DNA of 64,000 nt from Oncomelania hupensis (lineage: Eukaryota > Mollusca > Gastropoda > Littorinimorpha > Pomatiopsidae): the NCBI GenBank assembly GCA_036898135.1, contig CM072523.1:40940764-41004763 (forward strand), written 5' to 3'. Both the position numbers and the translations under genes were made by a program. The notes under the pieces were generated by a model. The model did not search any database and was not told where the DNA came from. It saw only the letters and a program-made list of their open reading frames with translations. Shown here piece after piece: positions 55,013 through 64,000 of the stretch (positions are counted from its first letter, which is position 1; each line of letters opens with the position of its first letter).

Positions 55013-55739
55013 TTTATTGGATGAATATTTGCAATTCTGACCTGGCCTTATCATGTGAAACCTGTTAAATATTTACTTTTTGTACGCTGCTCTTTTATGG
55101 GACAGATTCTCCGTTCTTCTAAAGCAATATTTAATCCTCAGATGTATGTTTGCAAATAAATAATAGTAAAATGTCGTTTTCGTGGGAATTCATGATTTCA
55201 TGATGGGGGCGAAGAAGCGGCAGTAGAGATGAGACTGGGAGATTGTGTTTTTCTTTCTGAATGACCCAGGTGCATTTGGCATTTTTTGTACACACGAGTT
55301 TTAGGATACAATATTACAAAAAATTTAGTTTGGAAATATACGGTCGTTCATAATTATTCTTCATCGGTTTTGCTCCGTTCCGAGAAAATACTTCTTTTAA
55401 GTTGTTGGACAGTTTACATCTTCTTTAAGTCGTATGTCTTAAGTGTGTGTCTTATATTGTTAAAGTGTACAACCTTACCTTTCCCAGTCATTTACGCGGT
55501 TATCTTCACAGTGGCACTTTGATCCCTTTTCATATTGTTGAACGATACCTCTTCACAATTGTGTCCTTTTGTCTTATGTATCTTGTGTTGTGTTATGTTA
55601 AATCCTAAACGTAGTCTTTCTATTCACTGCAGCTATTCATATTCTTTTGTCAAATTTGTACTGTAGCAGGACAGGTGCATTCCTTTATTGTTGAACGATA
55701 TATCTGTGCGTATCTTCTACCTAGTCATTGACATAATAA

Positions 55740-56689
<950 letters not shown>

Positions 56690-57443
56690 GGCTGCGACAA
56701 GTCCTACACTCACCCCAGCTCGCTACGGAAGCACATGAAGGTACATGGCAAGACGTCGCCCATTCCTGACACGGACGGCTACGACTCCGATCCAGAGAGC
56801 CCCAGCTCCGACAGCAACCCTGGCTCTCCAGCCCCGACTGCGGTCAACGTCACGTCGCCGGCCTCCAACGCCAGTGGGGGAGGGAACCCCCACCCCCATC
56901 CCCACTCTTCCCCTGCCGTCAGCCTCAGCAACGGCGGCCACCACGTCAGCGGACTTTCCAGCCAAATGCGGTCGTCCGCCAATACCCTGGGCAACGGCAT
57001 CGGCGCCTCTGGTCTGCACACCGGCATCTCCAGTATCGCCACCAGCAACGGCTCGGCCGCCTCCGGGGGCCTGAGCCTCGGTTCGCCTTCCGCGCTGCCT
57101 CCTTTGATGCATCCCCATCACCACTCCTCCCTCCATCACCCGCACGCGGCCCTCGCACGCTCCCGCCTTCAGCAGCCCTTTGCTGCAGCCGCAGAACATG
57201 GCCGAGTGGTACGTTTGCCAGAACGTGCAGTCGGCGGGTAACAGTACGGACTCTCCCTATCACCTCCCTTTCTCATCTCGCCTCCATCACCGGCCACCAT
57301 CCCCACCACCCGCCTACGGTCTACACGTGACGCCAGGCCCCGTGGCCGTGACGTCACTGGGGACAACGGCGCCTCGGGTGCCCCTGAAAGACAATTCCCA
57401 TGACTTACGCCATGACGTCAAGTCTGTCATGAATTCGTTGTGA
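56690..57443 (+). CDS. zic: Zic family transcription factor, last exon with apparent frameshift
   Basis: It starts in phase 0 with [20 protein letters not shown], completing zinc finger 5. A Zic-like acidic/Ser tail follows ([19 protein letters not shown]), then a Ser/Gly/His-rich region with [16 protein letters not shown]. The exon is GC-rich, unlike its surroundings. In this frame the protein would stop at 57241, after an atypical Arg-rich end. However, the frame one base later carries NMAEWYVCQ at 57195-57221, matching the conserved C-terminal (N)EWYV motif of Zic proteins, and stays open to a TGA at 57441-57443. That second frame is closed by a stop at 57105-57107, so the switch must lie between 57108 and 57238; peptide appearance suggests 57145-57165. 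One extra base in the assembly, or a real allele with a frameshift, would explain it. No GT-AG intron that would bridge the frames is obvious. Confidence 0.9.
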
Positions 57444-57935
57444 TGTGTCCTGAAGAAGAAAACATACCAGCGCAGTTTAGTAGAGGTCCAAGACTTGTTT
57501 CACGGTGACGTTTCCTCACGCTTCATCGTGACGCTATAATGACGTCACTGAAATGCCACCAAAAAGGGGCCTTGAAAGTTGAATGACGCATTTCCAGGAC
57601 GGTCACAATGGTCAGTGACAACTGCCTACGTGTACCAGGGCCAGTACTACATGTCACGCCCGAGTGACAACGCTAGTCACCCTGTGACATTATTGAAATG
57701 ACGTCAGCCGACCGCCATATTGGCTGTGATGACGTCAGAAAACGCCGCAGTCCGCGAGTGAAGATTTGTGGAGGGTTGAATGAGCAGAAAGCTCCTAAAT
57801 TTATTTCAGACTTTAAAAAAATCTCTTTCTCTTAATGACGTTGCAAATTAGTAACAACTTTTCATTAGGACCTTGTCTTAGTGCATGAATATGTGCATAA
57901 GTAGAGAATATTTTCCTTATTACGTCACAACAACA
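57444..57935 (+). promoter_or_regulatory. Zic 3' UTR / flank with TGACGTCA cluster
   Basis: The palindrome TGACGTCA, the CRE site bound by CREB/ATF proteins, occurs at 57540-57547, 57699-57706 and 57730-57737, and just upstream in the coding end at 57349-57356 and 57413-57420. Half-sites (TGACG, CGTCA) are frequent around them. A perfect YY1-type word CCGCCATATT lies at 57712-57721. Whether these act in DNA or are by-products of base composition cannot be told from sequence. No polyadenylation signal is obvious in this stretch. Confidence 0.5.
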
Positions 57936-57955
57936 TTCTTCTTCTTCTTCTTCTT

Positions 57956-58029
<74 letters not shown>

Positions 58030-58196
58030 CATTATTATTTTTATCATCACCTTCATCCGCATCATCATCATCACCATCATCGTCATTATTATTATTATTA
58101 GTAGTAGTAATAGTAGTAGTATTGTACTTGTTATTATTTTTAAAAATTTATTATTATTATTATTATTATTTTTTTTTTTTTTAAATATTGTTTAAA

Positions 58197-58257
<61 letters not shown>
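57936..58257. repeat. Compound CTT/ATT/ATC microsatellites
   Basis: CTT triplets at 57936-57984, ATT at 57985-58036, ATC/CAC triplets at 58043-58085, then ATT, AGT, and long ATT arrays at 58150-58170 and 58198-58257. Confidence 0.94.
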
Positions 58258-58260
<3 letters not shown>

Positions 58261-60011
58261 ACTTTTCATCTCTGTTGTTTTTGTTTTTTGAAATATTATT
58301 TCCGTTTGTTCGTTTTGTTTTGTACTTTACTATTTTCCAGCTTACCATCTTTTTTTAAAAATAATTATCTCAAACTAAAGGAAGAGAAAAATTTTTTTTA
58401 AGAACACACAATATTGAATGGCAAATGTTCGTTTTTTTCGTTCTTTCTTTCTTTTTTTTTCAACGATTAATTTTTTTTATATTTCTTTTCATTTATTTAT
58501 TTATGAAAAAAAAACACTGGATCGATCTCATTATTTGGTGGGATCTGTTTTACTCGGAAGAGAGTTAAAGCAGACGCGCATGCACACGCACGACTATTCA
58601 CAACTATTGAGATAACTAACTACACTAACCGATAAGAGAAGATAAGATAAGATTGGATGAAAAACATAATACACACAAGCACCTATAGCGATAAGATTAG
58701 ACAGATAGATAACAACAACAAAACGTTGCGGGTGAATGACAGAGGTCGTAGTGTGATGTACAATGAAATTTTTTTTTTTAAATTTTTATTTAATTTTTTT
58801 AATCAGTGACATCATCTTTAATTTGACGCAATCGTTACCTTTGTTTTCCTTTAAAAAAAAGAATATATTGTTATAAATAAGAAAGCTTACAAGCAGTTAC
58901 TGTTTTTGTTGAGAAAAAGGCAAATGACGAACTCGTAATGTCGTCATAGCATTTGGATCGTCATGAACTGCGTGACGTCATTGCGAAGGACGTATAAGTG
59001 ATCGTTGTATCATTGCGAGGGCCGAAATGCCTTGTTGTATGGACTTCTTTAATATGATGGTGACCTCAGGCGGTCATTAGAAACATTACTTAGTGACTGT
59101 GACGCCATGGTGATCATCATCATATCAGTTATTTGGACAAATGCTTCGACGTAAGCAATCTCTGTAAAAACTCTTCTTACGTCGTAAGTGAATAATTATG
59201 ATGGCAGCGTTTTGCAGAAATGTGGTGACGTCTGTTGAAGTGACCAATAATTGTGTGGACTTCTGAGACATTTTTAGCAAACTGACTGACGCAAATTGTA
59301 CAAGTAATTTTTTAAATGACGACACATTTTACGTTTACAAAGCGAGTATCAGAAATCGTTTTATTGTGTGGCTCTGTGCTGAATGTGTTGTCATCATCGT
59401 GTGATAAAAGGACGTAAAATGTTTTTGCATCAGAGACTTTTCACAAGTGCCCAATGTGGTTTTGATTCAAATATAGTTTACTAGCATTCATATGTTCTGT
59501 ACAGACATTTGAGTGTCAACTATTATAATATTGACTATGTTGCAGGTGTGTACTGAATGAAATGTGTAATATTACAATTTCGTGATCATGAGCAGGTTTT
59601 AAATGAATACAATTTTATTGATAACCATGTCATTTCAGTGGTTTTGAAAAAGACATTCTGATCGATGCATCTTGTTTATTTTTTGCACCTTATAAACAAA
59701 TATGTGTTTTATTTTTATTGTTAAAGTTCAGAACTTTTTGCCTTAGCTTCCCCACAGTGATGGTACAGCGTCTAACACGTTTTTGTATTTAGGCCAAGTA
59801 AGAAAAACAAACAACTGAAGAAGTGCTTTAGAGCCCGAAATCCGTCGAGAGTCACCTTACTTCCAAACTTGTAACCAATTAACCTTTACTTAAGGTACGA
59901 TTCTCTTAAATTAAATTAATTATTTGAGCATATTCAAATCAGCATCTATGTATTTTAAAACTATAGATCTAAGTTAAAAATGTTCATTCAGTTTTATTTT
60001 ACAGGCAAACA
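58258..60011 (+). other. Zic 3' flank, no further gene recognised
   Basis: AT-rich sequence with TTTC and T runs, a TGACGTCA at 58973-58980 and several TGACG/CGTCA half-sites to about 59410. It could include a long 3' UTR. A hammerhead-like relic lies at 59815-59840. Confidence 0.5.
59815..59840 (+). ncRNA. Degenerate hammerhead-like core
   Basis: CTGAAGA, then a hairpin of AGTGCT and GAGCCC arms with one mismatch around a TTTA-type loop, then GAAA. Same layout as 22103-22125 but with a damaged stem. It is followed by TCCGTCGAGAG rather than the ACGTCG seen in many related animal repeats (family knowledge). Likely an old retroelement remnant. Confidence 0.25.
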
Positions 60012-60148
<137 letters not shown>

Positions 60149-60559
60149 TTATTTTTTATTTTTAGTATAAATAAATAAATAACAAATAAACATAGATAAG
60201 AAGAATGAGAACAATAATAATAATTAAATTAAATTTGTAACATTTGAATAATTTGTGGAATGATTCTATTATTCTATTCTATTCAATTATTTTATATTAT
60301 GTTATATATTATTTCAAATACGTTCAGAGCTATATATAATTGTTTACATTAATTGTTACAATAGTAAAACAAACATAGCGGAATAGCTTTGAGTCTAAGT
60401 CTCACGGGCTTTAAAGATCCTGACGCTCATGTCCTAGAAAGGTGAGTGCCAAATACCTAAATACACCCACCAAGCACGAGGTCTCTTCTATCCGGTTTCT
60501 CTCGATTGTGCTCGGTCTCCCGGGGTACAGACGACGCGCCCAAAACCTTCACGTGAGCG
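60149..60559. other. Non-coding stretch, nothing recognised
   Basis: AT-rich in the first half, with AATAAATAAATAA and related words. From about 60420 it becomes GC-richer and leads into the SINE-like element; its left boundary may lie here. Confidence 0.45.
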
Positions 60560-60725
60560 TTGCGTGCGTAGATTACCGTCCCCGGACACAGGAGCGTATA
60601 GGGGACTTGGAAGACGTGAGCGCCTCGGATCCTTGAGTTAAATCCTGTATCCTTCTTCAGCGCCTTAAGGAACTCTTGAGCTGGAAAAGCGCTATGTTAG
60701 AACGATTCAATAAAAATAAATAAAC
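60560..60725 (+). mobile_element. SINE-like element
   Basis: It contains CCTTGAGTTAAATCCTGTATCC (B-box-like), then CAGCGCCTTAAGGAACTC, TTGAGCTGGAAAAGCGCTATG and an AATAAAAATAAATAAA tail. Order and spacing match 35085-35205, and the CAGCGCCTTgAGGAACT part matches 25872. It is probably a tRNA-related SINE family; the A box is not clear. Confidence 0.6.
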
Positions 60726-60913
60726 AAAAGATGTTATCTGACGAATATCGTGCTTTGAAGCAATTGGCCTGAGTCGTTACACATTTAACATGTTATGTCC
60801 TGTTGTGTTGTTGTAACGCTTGTTTTAAATCAATGCTTGTATTTTGTTGTATTGAAATAGAGGTTTTGTCGTCAGTTATTTTAAACACCTAGCACCTTAA
60901 AAAACTTTTATTA

Positions 60914-60915
60914 AA

Positions 60916-60984
<69 letters not shown>
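60914..60984. repeat. (ATT)n microsatellite
   Basis: About 23 pure ATT triplets. Confidence 0.97.
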
Positions 60985-61755
60985 TTATCGTTATATTTGG
61001 TCAGCTTGGTGATTTTAATACTGCTAGATTCTTTTTTCGGTTGTTTTATCGTTTAGGAGGTGTATTTAACAGAAATTCAAAGCACCACCATCGTAAAGGC
61101 TACCATTGCAATATATTGAATGAATTTTACACGAGCAGTTATTTTGACTTCGCTGCTTTGTTTCCGTAGTGACACTGCTAGGACTCCCCGAGTCACGCTT
61201 TTAATAAATTTTACTTACCAACTAAGTCAGTACTGGCTGCCATGGAGTGCACCTGTTCTGTGACAGAAATTGTGTTATTATTATTATTATTATTGTGTCT
61301 TTTGTTTACTTGTGTGCTGATTTCTTTCATTTTATTTTATTTCATTTTTTAGGCGGGTGGGGGAGAAAGGTGGTGGGAGTGGTAAGGTTCAGTAATTTTT
61401 CTTCAGTTGCACTGAATTCAATGTTTTTACCAATATTTCAAGGCATGATTTTAAAAATCCAATCCAGTTTGTTACTTTTCGGTAAAAAGTTTGTTTTACG
61501 TTTCGCTTTTACAATGTTACGTTTAATAGGTTATTTTTATTATGTTTTTGTATAAGCTAAGCTGAATGAACAATGTTTAGTTTTACGAGTTTTGGTGAAA
61601 TCAACCCAATTATGATCAATTCTATTTTGACATGCAAGACTGTTCTGGAAATGTGCGGAATATACATTTTAAATTGATTTTTAAAAATATTAATTATGAA
61701 TAACGCGTAACGTTTTTGTTGACGTCAGCATATTATCGGGGATTATTGATTAGAG
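60985..61755. other. Non-coding stretch, nothing recognised
   Basis: No gene recognised. A TGACGTCA palindrome lies at 61720-61727. The frame at 61247-61555 is hydrophobic without motifs. Confidence 0.5.
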
Positions 61756-61761
61756 ATAATA

Positions 61762-61824
<63 letters not shown>
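61756..61824. repeat. (AAT)n microsatellite
   Basis: About 22 AAT triplets followed by ATGATC/ATG repeats to 61855. Confidence 0.96.
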
Positions 61825-61855
61825 TCATGATGATCATGATCATGATGATGATGAT

Positions 61856-62856
61856 TGATGCCTTCCATATTTTCTGCTAGATTATTTCCCTTTTAAATCA
61901 TGTTCTAGTTCATGTCGACATTTATGTCTGGCTGCTGTTGAATAACTACATTTTGAAGAGACATATTTAATAACAAGTATATTCTTCCTAAATGTTTTAA
62001 ATCTAAGTTTTGTATTGACTTTAGTTTTATTTTCTATCCTTTAAGCTATCCAGCCGCTTTCCGCCTATTGATAATGGTAAACGTAAGGATATTTAAGCTT
62101 ATATAAGTTTTCTGCAAAACTTCGCCACCTTTTCGACGTAGTGGATTGATTTTCTCACCTCAACCAACCCGTATTAGGCCTTATACGTTATACACCATTG
62201 TTTTTAACTAATATGAGTTTAGTAAGGTTTTACTTTCAAACCAAATTGACATGTATGTTTAAATTGCTGAGTTTATTTTAAAAAATTTGCATACGTATAT
62301 TCATGATTAAATGAAAGAAAAACTTTAAAAATCGTTTTTGTTTTTGTTTTTGAGTTTACGTATATCATTGTCTGTTGTGGTTGTGCTTTGTGCAAAGGAA
62401 ATGTGTATATCGTGTGTGTGTGTTTGGTGTTTCGATCATTCCGTATTGCACTATCTTCACAACCAATAGCGCAATCACATCACATTAGAAATGTAACTAT
62501 ACGCATCGATCAAATGGTGGATAAATATATAGCTAAAATAAATAAATGAATAAATATAAAAACCAACGAAGCTTCCGTCAATAAAGAGCAAAAAAGCACG
62601 GACTGATTTAGCAGCATGTGACAAACTGTAAAATGCCACGGTGTTGGTACACAATACTAAAGCAGAATTCTCAAACTTATTGAGACTCACAACGCATTGC
62701 TTATAATTGTAGGTTCTGCACATCTACCTCTTATCAACATCATTGACTAAGTTGACTAAAAACAGTTTACGTAAAACTTGACAATAGAGTTTGGACTAGG
62801 GCTCACCATGGAAAACAACGGCGTGATCACGGTAATGCGGTTATGGATATCATATA
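61856..62856. other. Non-coding stretch, nothing recognised
   Basis: AT-rich; no gene, RNA or recognised repeat family. Confidence 0.5.
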
Positions 62857-64000
62857 ACTATCCTATCCTATCCTATTCCGTGACTCAAAGGTCGTTGGGG
62901 CACCACAGAATGATCGTTTAACCAGCGCACTCTATCTTTCTGTCCTCAGCAACCGTCATGGCTTCGCTCAGTGTTAAGCCAGACCATTCTCGAATGTGGT
63001 CCTCGCACCTCTTTTTCGGTCTCCCTCTTCTTCTGCTTCCTTGCACCGTGCTTTGCAGAAATGGTCTTTGCAAGGCCTGATGTTCTGGTGACGCGGCCGG
63101 CCATACCATCGTAGTTTCCGTTTCTTCACCACTGTGAACATGTCATCATTTTGTCCAATGGCTTGTGTGATGATCTGTCGAACTTCGTCATTGGTGATGT
63201 GCTGATAATGGGAAATGCCTAGAAGTCTTCTGTAGCACGTCATCTCCATGCTTTGTATTCTTCGTGTTATATCTGCTGTGAGGGTCCATGTTTCGTAAGC
63301 GTATAGGAAGATGGAGATGACAAGGGAGCGCAGTTTTACCTTGGAATGTAGACCGATGGTCCTGTCTTTCCAAATGGGCTTCAACCTTGCCAGAGCAGCA
63401 GTTGTTTAATTGTGCGATCCTGGAGAGAACTTCCTGTCGGGACCCATTGTCTGATACAATCGCTCCTAAGTATTTGAAGCTAAGAACTGTGTTGAAGGAT
63501 TGTCCTTGGACTTTGATGTCCGTGTTGATGCCATTGGTGTTGTTGGTCATCATTTCGGTCTTCTCTGCACTTATTTCCATTCCATAGGCTCTGGAGGTGG
63601 TGTACAGCCTCTGCAACAGCTGTTCAAGTTCTTCTTTCCTCTCCGGCCAATCCATCAATGTCATCCACAAAACGGAGTTTGGAGATTGCTCTACCCCCTA
63701 TGCTGACTGTGCCTTCGTGATCTGCAAGGGCATCTGACATGATGCGCTCTATGAAGATGTTGGAGAGAGTAGGTGTCCTTGATGCACACCGATTGTTGCT
63801 CTGAACCAGTTTCCGATGGCGCTGTTGTCGAAGACTGCACTGGTAGCATTGTTATATAGGCTTTTGATGACTTCAATAATTTTAGGGCTGATGTTGCCCA
63901 CAGAGCTGCATGCCAGACCAGGTAAAATGCTTTCTTGAAGTCTACAAACACATGCTAAAGATGTTGTTGATGCTGAAGGTATTTCTCGCAGATTATTCTG
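62857..64000 (-). mobile_element. Non-LTR retrotransposon (RTE-like), decayed, runs off window end
   Basis: On the minus strand this reads, in order and across several frames: FVDFKKAFYLVWHAALWAT (reverse transcriptase motif A with its Asp; the usual AFD is AFY here, about 63951-63890), then fragments of the palm, the catalytic FVDD at 63660-63671, EELEQLLQRLYTTSRAYGME, AEKTEMMTNNTNG, SFKYLGAIVSDNGSRQEV, RLRSLVISIF-like and YAYETWTLTADITRRIQSME, KKRKLRWYG, RRRGRPKKRCEDHIREWSGL and EAMTVAEDRK near 62920. At least four frameshifts and internal stops break it, so it is a dead copy. The 3' end is a short CTATC pentamer run (62857-62879), like the short tandem tails of RTE-type elements. The endonuclease part would lie beyond the window. 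Confidence 0.88.

Noticed and set aside
57239..57241. This stop as the true end of Zic
   Set aside because: The conserved EWYV motif lies in the neighbouring frame and that frame remains open for another 200 bp, so the stop is more likely due to a frameshift.
56723..57263. Several minus-strand open frames opposite the last Zic exon
   Set aside because: They are GC-rich shadows of the plus-strand coding exon, with Arg/Gly/Val-rich composition and no motifs.

Overview
This window is eukaryotic nuclear DNA, most likely from a spiralian and probably a gastropod mollusc. The evidence is spliced exons of a protostome-type Zic gene, decayed non-LTR retrotransposon and SINE-like pieces of kinds common in marine invertebrates, and a very high density of long microsatellites. 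I cannot name the species. There are no operons, CRISPR arrays, tRNAs or rRNAs that I can support. Nearly all open reading frames elsewhere are translations of simple repeats.

Layout. Positions 1-20728 hold non-coding sequence: long trinucleotide and tetranucleotide arrays, several degenerate minisatellites (periods of about 22, 31, 51 and 85 bp) and two fragments of one LINE family (15055-15225 on minus, 16459-17037 on plus). Positions 20729-38283 form a block that is repeated almost exactly at 38784-56657. A run of exactly 500 N (38284-38783) separates the two copies. The first copy stops at the last base before the gap and the second begins at the first base after it, which is the signature of two overlapping contig ends, probably two haplotypes, placed side by side. 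The true locus is therefore probably about 18 kb shorter than the window. The copies differ by SNPs, microsatellite lengths, a 173-bp poly-G run and one insertion of about 47 bp.

The one confident gene is a Zic / odd-paired family zinc-finger transcription factor on the plus strand. Its zinc-finger-4 exon appears twice (37488-37606 and 55825-55943), once in each copy of the block. The last exon, with the rest of zinc finger 5 and the C-terminal tail, is present once (56690-57443). The exon or exons for the N-terminus and fingers 1-3 are not seen. The last exon carries an apparent one-base frame shift near 57145-57165, just before the conserved C-terminal motif ending in EWYV. The 3' end and its downstream flank contain a striking cluster of the palindrome TGACGTCA.

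Positions 57444-64000 hold the probable 3' UTR and flank, large ATT/AAT arrays including an inverted AAT/ATT hairpin, a SINE-like element, and a decayed minus-strand LINE with recognisable reverse-transcriptase motifs that runs off the window end. I found no convincing new biological system. The observations most worth checking are the assembly duplication, the frame break in Zic, the TGACGTCA cluster, hammerhead-ribozyme-like motifs, and a possible minus-strand exon inside the Zic region.
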